A stretch of DNA of 64,000 nucleotides from an uncultured Pseudomonadota bacterium (GCA_903876765.1 CAIRBH010000015.1:48423-112422); one strand, 5' to 3'. Positions 46,565-56,375 are shown, counted from the stretch's first letter. A program made the numbers and translations. The notes: a model not told the origin generated them from the letters alone.

Positions 46565-46591
46565 CTAGCACTCTCTTATATAGAGTGCTAA
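46565..46591 (+). promoter_or_regulatory. CIRCE operator (HrcA site) upstream of rpoH
   Basis: CTAGCACTC, nine bases, then GAGTGCTAA: this differs from the CIRCE consensus TTAGCACTC-N9-GAGTGCTAA at only one base. It ends 29 bases before the rpoH ATG. hrcA itself is encoded at 17487-18509, so this is a likely repressor-binding site. Confidence 0.88.
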
Positions 46592-46620
46592 AATTATGAC
46601 TATTGGGGGGATAAAATTTA

Positions 46621-47478
46621 ATGACTAACGCATTAACATTACCAGTATTAACCGCAACTGATAGCCTAGAACAATACTCTAGGGCGATTAAGGCATACCC
46701 TATTCTGAGTGCAGAAGAAGAATATGCACTTGCCGTCAAATTTAGAAAAGAAAATGATCTAGACGCCGCGCGCCAACTTATCGTGTCACATTTAAGATTA
46801 GTCGCTAGTATTGCCCGCAGCTTTAACGGCTATGGCCTACCGCAATCAGACCTCATTCAAGAAGGCAATATTGGATTAATGAAGGCGGTAAAACGGTTTG
46901 ACCCAGAACGTGGTGTACGCCTAGTTTCTTTTGCCATGCATTGGATTAAAGCAGAAATGCACGAATATATAGTGCGTAACTGGCGCATGGTAAAAATTGC
47001 CACCACTAAAGCGCAACGTAAATTATTTTTTAATTTACGTAGCATGAAAACCGGCCTCAATACTTTACAAAGTAGTGAAGTCAATCAGATTGCAAAAACC
47101 CTCAACGTCAAGCCAGAAGACGTGTTAGAGATGGAAGCACGGCTAAATGGGCATGAAATTTCACTAGAATCTAACATAGATGATGATTCAGATGAACATT
47201 ACAGCCCCATTGCTTACTTGCGCGATGAAAGACTAGAACCGCTAGATGCAATGCAAGCAAAACAAGCTGAATACGCGCAAACGACAGGTTTGAGCGATGC
47301 ACTACAAAGTTTAGATGAGCGCAGCCGCAGGGTGGTTGAGGCACGCTGGTTGCAAGATGACGGTGGCAAAACATTGCATGAACTGGCGGCTGAATTTGGC
47401 GTTTCAGCTGAACGTATACGTCAAATTGAACAAAAAGCCATGCAAAAAATTAAAACCAAAATGTTAGCGCATCACTAA
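46621..47478 (+). CDS. rpoH: RNA polymerase sigma-32 factor RpoH
   Basis: RpoH directs RNA polymerase to heat-shock promoters. The 285-residue protein has region 2 (LIVSHLRLVASIARSFNGYG, SDLIQEGNIGLMKAVKRFDPERG, FAMHWIKAEMHEYIVRNWRMVK), the RpoH-specific box QRKLFFNLR (132-140) that separates it from RpoD and RpoS, and region 4 with LHELAAEFGVSAERIRQIEQKA. A GGGGGG about ten bases upstream supports the ATG. A CIRCE operator lies just before it, implying HrcA repression; grpE and dnaK in this window have matching sigma-32 promoters. Confidence 0.98.
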   Translation: MTNALTLPVLTATDSLEQYSRAIKAYPILSAEEEYALAVKFRKENDLDAARQLIVSHLRLVASIARSFNGYGLPQSDLIQEGNIGLMKAVKRFDPERGVRLVSFAMHWIKAEMHEYIVRNWRMVKIATTKAQRKLFFNLRSMKTGLNTLQSSEVNQIAKTLNVKPEDVLEMEARLNGHEISLESNIDDDSDEHYSPIAYLRDERLEPLDAMQAKQAEYAQTTGLSDALQSLDERSRRVVEARWLQDDGGKTLHELAAEFGVSAERIRQIEQKAMQKIKTKMLAHH

Positions 47479-47519
47479 TCTAGCGGTGTAGGCTGGGGGC
47501 TGAGTTAATATTGGCCTAG

Positions 47520-47561
47520 TCTAAGTGAATATCTAATCTAAATATGTAATCTAAGTGAATA
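47520..47561. repeat. 12-bp direct repeat downstream of rpoH
   Basis: TCTAAGTGAATA occurs at 47520-47531 and 47550-47561, a 30-base period, with degenerate CTAATCTAAATA between. It lies just ahead of the rpoH terminator. No function is evident. Confidence 0.6.
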
Positions 47562-47592
47562 AAAAGATCGCCATATTAAAGCGGCCTTTTTT
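47561..47592 (+). terminator. rpoH terminator
   Basis: AAAAAGATCGC (47561-47571) pairs with GCGGCCTTTTT (47581-47591) with one mismatch and one wobble pair, followed by more Ts. The rest of the 243-base gap to the DUF971 gene holds no further gene. Confidence 0.68.
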
Positions 47593-47721
47593 ATTAGCGT
47601 CTCTATAATCAATTTATATTGGCATCAATATATCTTAGCAACTGAACCCTATCTGACGAACTGAGCGCCTCTTGCTATGCCATTCTGTTATCATCTTATT
47701 TTATAGAAAGATGACTGCTAA

Positions 47722-48096
47722 ATGAGTGGCTTAACCAACAATTCTCCTCGTCCGACTGATATTCGCCTGCACCAAGCATCGCGCCTGTTAGAAATCAAGT
47801 TTGATGACCATACCGAATGCATGTTGTCATGCGAATTTTTACGTGTTTATTCACCGTCAGCTGAAGTGCGAGGTCATGGTCACGGCCAAGAAGTGCTGCA
47901 GCTGGGTAAAGAAGAAGTCAATATCACTAGCATCACGCCAGTAGGTAATTATGCGGTGAAGCTTACCTTTTCTGACGGCCACGATACCGGCTTATATTCT
48001 TGGGATTATTTGTATGAACTAGGGCGCAATTACGAAGCGCTTTGGTTAGAGTACTTAGGAAAATTAAGTATAGCAGGCATTAAACGCAATCATTAA
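47722..48096 (+). CDS. DUF971 domain protein
   Basis: This 124-residue protein is a stand-alone DUF971 (GBBH-like N-terminal) domain. It shows [49 protein letters not shown], and [35 protein letters not shown], both characteristic. In some proteins this domain precedes a 2-oxoglutarate dioxygenase; alone it is found next to ubiE in many betaproteobacteria, as here, with 20 bases between. Function is not established. Confidence 0.88.
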   Translation: MSGLTNNSPRPTDIRLHQASRLLEIKFDDHTECMLSCEFLRVYSPSAEVRGHGHGQEVLQLGKEEVNITSITPVGNYAVKLTFSDGHDTGLYSWDYLYELGRNYEALWLEYLGKLSIAGIKRNH

Positions 48097-48116
48097 GTCA
48101 TTGGGAAGTGAATCTT

Positions 48117-48857
48117 ATGTCAACTGAACACAATACACATTTTGGTTTTAAAACGGTAGCCGAAGCTGACAAAGCCAAAAAAGTCGGTGAAGTTTTTCAT
48201 TCGGTGGCAAGCAACTATGATCTGATGAATGACGTCATGTCGGCGGGCCTACATCGAGGTTGGAAGCGCTTTGCAGTTGAAGTGAGCGGCGTCAAACTGG
48301 GTGATAGCGTGTTAGACATTGCAGGTGGCAGTGGCGATTTATCTAAATTATTCGCCAAAAAAGTAGGCGTTGATGGCCAAGTGATTCTGACCGATATTAA
48401 TGCGTCTATGCTTGCCGTTGGCCGCGACCGTATGCTAGATGCGGGCTTAAACGTACCCGCCTTACAGTGTGATGCCGAAAAATTACCCTTCCCTGACCAT
48501 CACTTTGATTGTGTCATTGTGGCTTTTGGCTTGCGCAATATGACGCATAAAGACCTCGCCTTAGCCGAAATGCAGCGGGTACTTAAAGTAGGCGGCAGAT
48601 TATTAGTCTTAGAATTCTCAAAAATATGGCAGCCACTGTCTAAAATTTATGATGCTTACTCATTCAAACTATTGCCATTGATGGGCAAGATTTTGGCTAA
48701 AGATGCAGAAAGCTACCAATATTTAGCCGAATCTATCCGCATGCACCCTGATCAAGAAACCCTCAAGCAAATGATGGTAGATGCTGGCTTGAGCAAGGTA
48801 GATTATTACAATCTAGCTGCTGGGATGGTGGCTTTACATAAAGCTTATAAAACCTAA
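48117..48857 (+). CDS. ubiE: ubiquinone/menaquinone methyltransferase UbiE
   Basis: UbiE is a SAM-dependent C-methyltransferase of ubiquinone synthesis. The protein (246 residues from the chosen start) shows [31 protein letters not shown], the SAM loop [41 protein letters not shown] and LLVLEFSK. I chose ATG 48117 because GGGAAG lies eight bases upstream; the in-frame GTG at 48108 sits inside that ribosome site. It starts a compact ubiE-ubiJ-ubiB operon. Confidence 0.96.
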   Translation: MSTEHNTHFGFKTVAEADKAKKVGEVFHSVASNYDLMNDVMSAGLHRGWKRFAVEVSGVKLGDSVLDIAGGSGDLSKLFAKKVGVDGQVILTDINASMLAVGRDRMLDAGLNVPALQCDAEKLPFPDHHFDCVIVAFGLRNMTHKDLALAEMQRVLKVGGRLLVLEFSKIWQPLSKIYDAYSFKLLPLMGKILAKDAESYQYLAESIRMHPDQETLKQMMVDAGLSKVDYYNLAAGMVALHKAYKT

Positions 48858-48870
48858 TGAATCTTGACCT

Positions 48871-49503
48871 ATGCTAAAAGCCTTTTCCACTCACATCATT
48901 CAACACCTCATGGCGCAAAATGGCTGGGCAAACGTCATGTTGCAGCCATTTGCCACTAAATCTGTAGCGCTTAATATCGGCTTTATCTCGACTAGCTTAG
49001 TGATTTTAGAAAATGGCGAGTTAGCCATTGCCCCAGCACAGCAAATCGCCGACGCCAGTATTACCATTCCAGCTAGCTTAGCCTTGCGCTTAATGGCTAA
49101 AGATGAGGCTGCAAAATTGCAAGTGGCGATTACTGGTGACACGCATCTGGCTAGTGAATTTGCCAAAGTACTCACTAATATTCAGTGGGATTATGAAGAT
49201 GACTTAAGCAAAATTATCGGTGAAATGGCTGCCTATAGCATAGGCAGCTACGTGCGAAATACTACAAAATCTGTGCAAGATACCAGTATTCGATTAGCAG
49301 AAATGTTGAGTGAATATTGGCAAGAACAAATGCCACTCATTGCCAAAAAGCATGATGTGCAAGCCTTCAATAACGATGTCGATGCCTTACGTGCTGATCT
49401 GGCGAGATTAGAAAAAAAATTAGCCAAGCTCACACTATCTATGCAAGCTGCGCATGGTCAAAACCCTAACTTAGAAGGCACTGCTATCAATAGCAAAGAC
49501 TAA
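48871..49503 (+). CDS. ubiJ: ubiquinone biosynthesis accessory factor UbiJ
   Basis: UbiJ organises the soluble ubiquinone-synthesis complex and binds hydrophobic intermediates through an SCP2 sterol-carrier-like domain. The 210-residue protein has an N-terminal SCP2-like part (about 10-110, including [38 protein letters not shown]) and a C-terminal coiled coil ([26 protein letters not shown]). Its place between ubiE and ubiB, 13 and 4 bases away, matches the E. coli ubiE-ubiJ-ubiB order and is the main support for the name. Confidence 0.9.
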   Translation: MLKAFSTHIIQHLMAQNGWANVMLQPFATKSVALNIGFISTSLVILENGELAIAPAQQIADASITIPASLALRLMAKDEAAKLQVAITGDTHLASEFAKVLTNIQWDYEDDLSKIIGEMAAYSIGSYVRNTTKSVQDTSIRLAEMLSEYWQEQMPLIAKKHDVQAFNNDVDALRADLARLEKKLAKLTLSMQAAHGQNPNLEGTAINSKD

Positions 49504-49507
49504 ATTT

Positions 49508-51073
49508 ATGCGTATTTTTCGGCTTTTTTACATTGTTTACATCGCACTACGCTTTGGCCTAGATGATTTTGTGCTGAGTCACAGCAAATTGAAGCCACTG
49601 CAAAGCCTGATTAATCTCTTATTTTTTGGCCGTAATAAAAGCAAGCCGCGCAGCGAAAGGCTAAGACTAGCGCTAGAAACCTTAGGCCCTATTTTTGTTA
49701 AATTTGGCCAAATGCTCTCTACCCGCCGTGACTTAATTCCCCTAGATATCGCCGATGAATTAGCCAAACTACAAGACCAAGTACCGCCCTTTGCCTATGA
49801 CGAAGTCGAAAAAATCATACAAGCCGCCTACAATTTGCCACTTAATCAAGTCTTTACTGATTTTGAACAAACAGCAGTTGCCAGCGCATCCGTTGCCCAA
49901 GTTCACTTTGCACACCTGTTAAACGGCACACCAGTAGCCGTCAAAGTGCTACGTCCTGGCATTGCGAAAGTAATTAACCATGATTTGGAGTTACTCGATA
50001 CGGCAGCTTGGCTGTTACAGTCGTTATCATCGGAAATTAGGCGACTAAAACCCAGAGAAGTCGTCGCTGAGTTTGCCGAGCATACCCATAGCGAATTAGA
50101 TCTCACTTTAGAGGCAGCCAATTGCACTAGACTGGCAGCCAACTTTCCCGATAAAAAATTGCTCATCCCTGAAGTATATTGGGATTGGTGTCGTCAGCAA
50201 GTGATGGTGATGCAGCGTATGGTTGGTACGCCTATCAGTAAAATTGAGCTGCTGCGCGCCAAAGGCATAGATATAGAAAAACTCGCCCATGATGGGGTGG
50301 AAATATTTTTTACGCAAGTATTCAGAGATGGCTTCTTTCATGCCGATATGCACCCAGGCAATATACTAGTAGCAGATACAGGGCCAGATAAAGGTAAGTA
50401 CATAGCGCTAGATTTTGGCATTATGGGCACACTGACAGACAATGATAAATATTACTTAGCACGTAATTTTTTAGCTTTTTTTAATCGGGATTACCGCGAT
50501 GTCGCTGTCGCTCATATTGAATCGGGCTGGGTACCAAAAAACACCAATGTAGACGCCCTAGAAACCGCTATTCGCGCGATTTGTGAGCCCATATTTAATA
50601 AGCCCTTGAAAGACATTTCTTTTGGGCGCACGCTATTGAGTCTGTTTCAAATGTCACGTAAATTTGGCGTGGTCATACAGCCGCAATTAGTCATGCTACA
50701 AAAAACCTTGTTGAATATTGAGGGGCTGGGCCGGGACTTAGACCCCAATATAGATCTGTGGCAAACGGCCAAGCCTTTTCTAAAGCGCTGGATGAGTGAA
50801 CAAATTGGCTGGCGCAGCATAGCAAAAACACTGAAAAAAGAATTGCCATACATGGCAAAAAATCTGCCAGAAATGCCTAGATTAGTGCATGATTTTCTGC
50901 GCCAACACAAACAGGCAGAAGCCGATGCCCCCATACGCGATGCCATAGAAAGATTGATTAGAACGCAGCAACAACAGGCTATTTGGCAAAAACGTTTATT
51001 CTTGAGCATCGCCGTCATAGCGCTATTTGAAATATTCATGTTATTGACTACATTTTGGCCTACACCACACTAA
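49508..51073 (+). CDS. ubiB: ubiquinone biosynthesis ATPase UbiB
   Basis: UbiB is a membrane-bound atypical kinase-like ATPase needed for ubiquinone synthesis. The 521-residue protein has the KXGQ motif in [20 protein letters not shown] (about residue 60), the alanine-rich nucleotide loop [13 protein letters not shown], the invariant lysine in [20 protein letters not shown] in the catalytic loop and [12 protein letters not shown] with the metal aspartate. Two C-terminal hydrophobic helices ([22 protein letters not shown]) anchor it. It ends the ubi operon and converges with mutM. Confidence 0.97.
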   Translation: MRIFRLFYIVYIALRFGLDDFVLSHSKLKPLQSLINLLFFGRNKSKPRSERLRLALETLGPIFVKFGQMLSTRRDLIPLDIADELAKLQDQVPPFAYDEVEKIIQAAYNLPLNQVFTDFEQTAVASASVAQVHFAHLLNGTPVAVKVLRPGIAKVINHDLELLDTAAWLLQSLSSEIRRLKPREVVAEFAEHTHSELDLTLEAANCTRLAANFPDKKLLIPEVYWDWCRQQVMVMQRMVGTPISKIELLRAKGIDIEKLAHDGVEIFFTQVFRDGFFHADMHPGNILVADTGPDKGKYIALDFGIMGTLTDNDKYYLARNFLAFFNRDYRDVAVAHIESGWVPKNTNVDALETAIRAICEPIFNKPLKDISFGRTLLSLFQMSRKFGVVIQPQLVMLQKTLLNIEGLGRDLDPNIDLWQTAKPFLKRWMSEQIGWRSIAKTLKKELPYMAKNLPEMPRLVHDFLRQHKQAEADAPIRDAIERLIRTQQQQAIWQKRLFLSIAVIALFEIFMLLTTFWPTPH

Positions 51074-51101
51074 GGCCATCAACTTGTGCCGCAAACTGGC
51101 A

Positions 51102-51929
51102 CTATCTTTTTTGGCAATGCTCGCAATAAAACGTAGAACGCTGCCCTAAACGCATGGTTTTTATTGGCCTAGCGCATACTTTACATAGCTCATTTGTACG
51201 GGCATAAACAAAATATTCTTGCTGAAAATAGCCAGGATTGCCATCTGTGCCAAAAAAATCTCGTAAGCTACTGCCTCCTGCACTGAGGGCATCTTGCAAG
51301 GTAGTTTTGATCTCAGCCACCAGTGTCGCATATTGCTTTAAACTGAGCCGATTAGCCGCGGTTTCTGGATGTATGCGACTGCGAAAAAGTGACTCTGACG
51401 CGTAAATATTACCAACACCAACCACGATGTGGCCGTCCATAATGGCATTTTTAATCGCCAAGGTTTTGTTGGCCAAGGCTTTTTGTAAATATTTTGCGTT
51501 AAAGGCGTTTTCTAAGGGTTCTGGGCCTAGGCTATTTAATAAAGGGTGATTGTTTTCGGCATTATCTAACCATAACACGGCGCCAAATCGGCGCGGGTCG
51601 CGTAAGCGCAGCACTTGGCCATCTATAAATTCTATATCAAAGTGATCGTGCTTTTCTGCTGGGTAATTGCAGTCTAATAATTGAATACGGCCAGACATAC
51701 CCAAGTGTAGCAGCAATACGCCTTGCGTCTGCTCACCTGCAAATTCACACAATATATATTTTGCCCGACGGCTGATGCTTTTTAAGGTTTGGTGGGGTAA
51801 TGTAGCAACCAAGTGCTGTGGAATAGGCCAGCGCAGCCTAGGATGGCGTATGGTGACCGACTTAGCCACATTACCCACTAGCGGCAGAAGTCCACGACGG
51901 GTGATTTCTACCTCTGGCAATTCTGGCAT
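51102..51929 (-). CDS. mutM: formamidopyrimidine-DNA glycosylase MutM
   Basis: MutM excises 8-oxoguanine and FaPy lesions with AP-lyase activity. The 275-residue protein begins PELPEVEITRRGL with the catalytic proline and glutamate, has the lysine region around SRRAKYILCEF, GVGNIYASESLFRSRIHP in the helix-two-turn-helix, and a C-terminal zinc finger CKVCARPIKTMRLGQRSTFYC-EHCQ with four cysteines. It is convergent with ubiB. The DUF4340 gene lies six bases upstream on the same strand, so mutM may be read with the ABC cluster. Confidence 0.97.
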   Translation of the reverse strand: MPELPEVEITRRGLLPLVGNVAKSVTIRHPRLRWPIPQHLVATLPHQTLKSISRRAKYILCEFAGEQTQGVLLLHLGMSGRIQLLDCNYPAEKHDHFDIEFIDGQVLRLRDPRRFGAVLWLDNAENNHPLLNSLGPEPLENAFNAKYLQKALANKTLAIKNAIMDGHIVVGVGNIYASESLFRSRIHPETAANRLSLKQYATLVAEIKTTLQDALSAGGSSLRDFFGTDGNPGYFQQEYFVYARTNELCKVCARPIKTMRLGQRSTFYCEHCQKR

Positions 51930-51935
51930 GTTTAC

Positions 51936-52829
51936 TTAATTAGGGTTGTTAATCGGCGGATTAAGCATGGTAAAGCCTGAGTCCGCAGGAAAATTATAGA
52001 TCAGCCCTTCATCTGGGCGCGCCAATTGCAAATCTGGCGATTCTTGTATTTTATCAAAATGTACTTTACTGCCGTCGGTCAATTTAATTTCAAAAGACGG
52101 ATAAGTCACTTTATGATCTGGTCGATAAATTTCAACTGATTTAGCTGAATTTTGTACCCATGAGAAATCTAGCCATTCATTCATCTCGTTTTGTTGCGGC
52201 TTAGCTGCGGCGATAGATACTTTCCATTGGCCATCTAGCAAATCTAACTTCAATTTTGAATCTTCCCACTGCTCTAAATGACTAAAATCAAAGCCCGCCA
52301 CCTTTTCAGTTGGCTTTAACGGTGACTTATCAATCAATTCTATCAGCTGCGTTGCAGCTGCCTCGCCATAAGCATTCGCCACCAAATACACATTGCCTCT
52401 ATGCGCCACGTATTGTTCATCAGTCACTGGATTATGCGTGCCAAAGGTAAACTCTTCCACATTGTTGTTATCTCTAAAGAGCTTAAGTTTGAGTTCAGGG
52501 TTGCTTAAACCAAACTTCTCTAAATTGCTGCTGGTAATTTTATCTTTAGATTTAGCGGCAATAATCGATAAAATGCGTTGTACTGAGGCGCGGTCAGCAC
52601 GCATTTTAATCGGAGCGACTAAGCGCCAGTTGCCATTGACTTTAGCAAAAGAAACTGCCGCTTTGGTTGGGTACTCCACACTAATTGCGTTAAATTCTGA
52701 GAGTTTATAATTAGAAATCTCATAGCCTTGAGCTTGCTCGACCACTTGCTGGGGCCGCAGATATAAAAATGCCATTAAACCTGCCACTAGGCAGAGCAGC
52801 AGCAAATTAAGTAACCAACGTTTTTTCAT
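51936..52829 (-). CDS. DUF4340 domain protein
   Basis: This 297-residue protein has a single N-terminal transmembrane anchor (LLNLLLLCLVAGLMAFLYL, about 6-24) and a large presumably periplasmic region of DUF4340, with two similar halves. Recognisable pieces are RLVAPIKMRADRASVQRIL, LKLFRDNNNVEEFTFGTHNPVTDEQYVAHRGNVYLV and GQWKVS. DUF4340 is a known companion of Gld-like ABC exporters, and it follows that cluster here by 101 bases. I know of no established function. Its 3' end nearly touches the mutM start. Confidence 0.85.
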   Translation of the reverse strand: MKKRWLLNLLLLCLVAGLMAFLYLRPQQVVEQAQGYEISNYKLSEFNAISVEYPTKAAVSFAKVNGNWRLVAPIKMRADRASVQRILSIIAAKSKDKITSSNLEKFGLSNPELKLKLFRDNNNVEEFTFGTHNPVTDEQYVAHRGNVYLVANAYGEAAATQLIELIDKSPLKPTEKVAGFDFSHLEQWEDSKLKLDLLDGQWKVSIAAAKPQQNEMNEWLDFSWVQNSAKSVEIYRPDHKVTYPSFEIKLTDGSKVHFDKIQESPDLQLARPDEGLIYNFPADSGFTMLNPPINNPN

Positions 52830-52930
52830 GTACGCCTCTAAATAAACAACTTAATAGTGATTGGGGCTTGGCAACACGCTTACTAATGGCCAAGCCAGTG
52901 CAGCTTTGATTTCACGCGCCATAGACGCAA

Positions 52931-54316
52931 TTAAGCCTTTCTGCGCTTCCACCAGAAGTAGAAACCAGCAATCATCATGCCGATAGGGATAAAGTATTGA
53001 AAAGCATGGAACACTGTCCAAGCGATTAAACGCCCTGTGTCCGTGTCTGGTATGGTCACGTTAATATCTTTAAGCGGCATGGGCTGTATGGTAATGAGTT
53101 TATCATCGCCAGCTAGCCAGTTGACAATATTGACGCCCAAATCCAAATTACCGCCATTGGTAATAAATGTATTGGACAAAAAGTTGCCATTACCCATCAC
53201 GACAACACGTTGACCTTTTTTACCATAAATGCGCTCTAGCGCTACGCCAATATTAATCGGGCCTTTTTTATCTTTTTTCTCATTGAATACTGGCTTAGCG
53301 TCTTTGGCTAATTTTTCAGACATTAGCCAACCGTTAGGGGCCACCTCAACCAAGTTGCTGACTTTCCAGCCATTTTCATCGGTACCTTGCGCCGTCACCT
53401 GGTGCGCCTCAGGAAACAAAGTGCGCAACATAAAATTATTGGTAATAGGATGTTCGCCATACAAACTAGCGAAAGCGACCCTCGCGTCCGCTCCGTATTG
53501 GGCAGAGGCCAAATCCATAGCAATGCCAGGCGAAACCTGCATCCCTAAATATTCCGCGACTATATTTAAACCGCGCAAATTATCATCGTCTAACAACCAA
53601 AGTAAATTGCCACCGCTTTCAAGATAGGCTTTAATTTTTTTGGCTTCTACATCAGTCACATCGACTTGCGGACTGGCAATCACCAACATAGCACCGTTAC
53701 TAGGCACAGCTTGAGCAATGGTTAAATCTGGGTTGGCAAACTTAAAGCCTTTTTTCTCTAATTGCTTACCAAATTCGCCAATATCATGATTTTTAATACC
53801 CAGTAAATTACGCTCGCCGTGACCATCTAAATACATCACAGCCTGTTGATTAGTCCTAGAAAGCCTAACCAATAAGTTAGTCATTTCTTGCTCAGCAATT
53901 GGCGGAATAATATGTTCAGAGCGTTTGTTGTATTCGACTACAACTTCACCATCTTCTTTAACGCCAGCATCTTGTGCTAATTTTGGCTCTATCGATGGAT
54001 TAATAAACTTTAAATTCACATTCTTTTTTTCGCGCTGATAGCGGGCGACAAAATCTATCATGCCCTTACGAAAGTTATCGCCGCCAGAAGCATCATCTTT
54101 GGTAGCAAATACCGTAATATTGATGGGCTCTTTCATCTGTTTGAGCACGTTAACACTACCCTGTGTGAGGATATTGCGATTGGCTTGGGTAATATCTTTT
54201 GCAACATGATATTGACTGGCCAAATAGCCCAGCAAGACCACCAACATCAAAAAAAGTACTACAAAAAAACTGTTTTGTACTAAAAGTTGAAAGCGTAATT
54301 TACGATTAATATTCAT
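52931..54316 (-). CDS. Gld-like ABC transport auxiliary protein (GldG type)
   Basis: This 461-residue protein has a transmembrane helix near 15-32, a large external region of the ABC_transp_aux/GldG type, and a C-terminal helix followed by the basic end WWKRRKA. Visible family pieces are ITVFATKDDASGGDNFRKGMIDFVARYQREKKNV, QAVMYLDGHGERNLLG, GGNLLWLLDDD and VVMGNGNFLSNTFITNGGNLDLGVNIVNWLAGDDKLI. GldG works with GldA and GldF in flavobacterial gliding; in proteobacteria this set is of unknown role. It is third in the cluster, after ATPase and permease. Confidence 0.88.
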   Translation of the reverse strand: MNINRKLRFQLLVQNSFFVVLFLMLVVLLGYLASQYHVAKDITQANRNILTQGSVNVLKQMKEPINITVFATKDDASGGDNFRKGMIDFVARYQREKKNVNLKFINPSIEPKLAQDAGVKEDGEVVVEYNKRSEHIIPPIAEQEMTNLLVRLSRTNQQAVMYLDGHGERNLLGIKNHDIGEFGKQLEKKGFKFANPDLTIAQAVPSNGAMLVIASPQVDVTDVEAKKIKAYLESGGNLLWLLDDDNLRGLNIVAEYLGMQVSPGIAMDLASAQYGADARVAFASLYGEHPITNNFMLRTLFPEAHQVTAQGTDENGWKVSNLVEVAPNGWLMSEKLAKDAKPVFNEKKDKKGPINIGVALERIYGKKGQRVVVMGNGNFLSNTFITNGGNLDLGVNIVNWLAGDDKLITIQPMPLKDINVTIPDTDTGRLIAWTVFHAFQYFIPIGMMIAGFYFWWKRRKA

Positions 54317-54366
54317 TTGTTCAGGCCTAAAATTCTACAAGTACCAACAATTTAGAAAAGCTTAAA

Positions 54367-55113
54367 TTAACCACGTAAGCGGTCAGCATCTAAACGGCGC
54401 ACGGTTAAAGTTAAAAATGTTGCAATAAATAAGCCGAAATAGGCAATATCTGCTGTATCAATCAAACCACCAGAAAATGATTGAAAATGGCGTGTTAGCG
54501 ATAAGCTAGCCAATATATTGCTTGGGTCACCCGCAAAAAAGCGATCTAAAAACATCAAAGCAAACAGCGCGATAAAAGTCAAAATAGCGGCTACCACAGG
54601 CTGCTGCGTCATGCTTGAAAAATATAAGCCTAGTGCTGAAAAACTAGCCACCATCAGCAGTAATCCGATTGAGTTTGCCACAATAAAACCAAAATCTATA
54701 TCTGCCCAAATATTTAGGGTAGACAACATTCCACCAATAAACAGCACCAATATACTTAAAAACGCAACCAAGCCTAAAAATTTACCTAGGACGATTTCTG
54801 TCAATGAGATGGGCGCACTGAATAAAAACGGTAAGGTTTGGCTACGGCGCTCTTCTGAAATTAAGCGCATAGAAAGCAATGGCACGGCAAATAACACCAT
54901 GAATGAGGCAAAGCCATAGACGTTTTGCCCAACAAACTGGGTCACCCCAGTGCGTTCTGCTGGCCGCATCGCGCCTGACATTACGGCAAAGTAGTCATTC
55001 ACCCCATTCAAATAATAAGTGCCAAAGGCAAACATCAATAAAGATAAAATTACCCAACCCATAGGCGAGGCAAACATGCTCTTTAGTTCTTTTCTTGCTA
55101 CATTAATAATCAT
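54367..55113 (-). CDS. ABC transporter permease, GldF-like
   Basis: This 248-residue integral membrane protein has six predicted helices. The opening IINVARKELKSMFASPMGWVILSLLMFAFGTYYL, then VPLLSMRLISEERRSQTLPFLFSAPISLTEIVLGKFLGL, is typical of ABC-2 type permeases of the GldF/NosY group. With the ATPase 12 bases upstream and the GldG-like gene 50 bases downstream it forms a coherent exporter. The transported substrate cannot be inferred. Confidence 0.9.
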   Translation of the reverse strand: MIINVARKELKSMFASPMGWVILSLLMFAFGTYYLNGVNDYFAVMSGAMRPAERTGVTQFVGQNVYGFASFMVLFAVPLLSMRLISEERRSQTLPFLFSAPISLTEIVLGKFLGLVAFLSILVLFIGGMLSTLNIWADIDFGFIVANSIGLLLMVASFSALGLYFSSMTQQPVVAAILTFIALFALMFLDRFFAGDPSNILASLSLTRHFQSFSGGLIDTADIAYFGLFIATFLTLTVRRLDADRLRG

Positions 55114-55125
55114 AAGTCTTATCCT

Positions 55126-56082
55126 TTAAGCGGCAATGGGTTCTGACACGGCTGGTTCTTGATAAGTCAATTGCACAAAGACATCTTCTAAACTGGTTTG
55201 ATCAGGGGCAATTTGGTATAGCCCCCAATGATTGACGACTGCCGCTTGCACAATAGCCTCTGCGGGTGAAGTATCTTCAGCAAAACGCACGCGCATCAAA
55301 TTGCCCTCCAAGCTTTCCGCCTCAAGTATGCCAGCTACTTTCAACATTTCTTCTGCACTAGGTGGGTTACGCATGGCAATCATCAACTTATTGCCTATGC
55401 GTTGTTTTTTCAGCACGTCAATAGCGCCATTAAACACCAACTTACCTTTATCAATAATCTGCACATGGTCACAAACCATTTCAACTTCCGGCAAAATATG
55501 AGTAGAAATAATCACACTGCGCTCGCTGCCTACTTCTCTTATCAAGGCGCGAATATCACGAATTTGTATTGGGTCCAGACCCACGGTTGGCTCATCCAAA
55601 ATCACCACCATAGGATTATGAATAATTGCTTGAGCAATGCCCACGCGCTGCTGATAGCCATTAGATAGATTCTCAATCAGGCGCTGACTCATGTGACCTA
55701 AGCCACAACGCTCTTTGGCAATTTCTACCGCTTTTTTAATATGGCTGGCACTTACTCTATGTAATCTTGCTGCTATGGTTAAGTATTCATCTACCGTCAG
55801 CTCTTTATACAAGGGACGCATCTCAGGCAAATATCCAATCAAGGCCTTAGCCTCTTTTGGATTTTCCATCATGTCTATGCCGCATATCTTTACGCTACCA
55901 TTACTAGGCGCAAGATTACCTGTGAGCATTTTCATGGTGGTTGACTTACCTGCCCCATTGGGCCCCAGAAAACCGAGTACCTGGCCTTTACTTAAGGTAA
56001 AACTGACGTTACTGACCGCTTCTCTGCCGCCATAAAGCCGGGTAAGATCGATTGCTTCTACTGTAAAATTATTCATAGCCAC
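55126..56082 (-). CDS. ABC transporter ATP-binding protein, GldA-like
   Basis: This 318-residue ATPase has Walker A GPNGAGKSTTMKML (about 39-52), the Q-loop region IGYLPEMRPLYKELTVDEYL, the ABC signature LSNGYQQRVGIAQAI, Walker B MVVILDEPTVGLDP and the H-loop in VIISTHILPE. The C-terminal extension (about 230-318) follows the pattern of GldA/NatA-type exporter ATPases. It is the first gene of the four-gene ABC cluster that ends in DUF4340 and mutM. Confidence 0.92.
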   Translation of the reverse strand: MAMNNFTVEAIDLTRLYGGREAVSNVSFTLSKGQVLGFLGPNGAGKSTTMKMLTGNLAPSNGSVKICGIDMMENPKEAKALIGYLPEMRPLYKELTVDEYLTIAARLHRVSASHIKKAVEIAKERCGLGHMSQRLIENLSNGYQQRVGIAQAIIHNPMVVILDEPTVGLDPIQIRDIRALIREVGSERSVIISTHILPEVEMVCDHVQIIDKGKLVFNGAIDVLKKQRIGNKLMIAMRNPPSAEEMLKVAGILEAESLEGNLMRVRFAEDTSPAEAIVQAAVVNHWGLYQIAPDQTSLEDVFVQLTYQEPAVSEPIAA

Positions 56083-56179
56083 TCAATTCAAAATACTCAA
56101 TTACAGAAAATAATTGTTACTAAAACAATTTATGCATAGGGATTGCTTATGCTCTTAGAAAAACATGACCAAAGTTTTG

Positions 56180-56207
56180 TTGACATGCATTATAGTCAAT
56201 TCATAAT
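56180..56207 (+). promoter_or_regulatory. strong sigma-70 promoter before the TPR lipoprotein gene
   Basis: TTGACA (56180-56185) and CATAAT (56202-56207) are spaced 16 bases apart. A second TATAAT at 56253-56258 is a further candidate -10. The 293-base divergent gap to the ABC cluster holds no gene. Confidence 0.68.
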
Positions 56208-56375
56208 TATGTAGGAACTTGCAGCAACTGTCACGGACTAAGAAATGACGCCTATAATATATCAAGTGATACTGATTATTTCATTCGCGCCTTTAACATT
56301 AAAAGATATTAAAAAAATAAGCTGGTATTGTCAGATAACGTCCTTTTAACTTTAATAATATTGTCAAAAAAATTT

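Noticed and set aside
51088..51104. GTGCC/GGCAC hairpin between ubiB and mutM as a terminator
   Set aside because: Only five base pairs and no T run; too weak to call.
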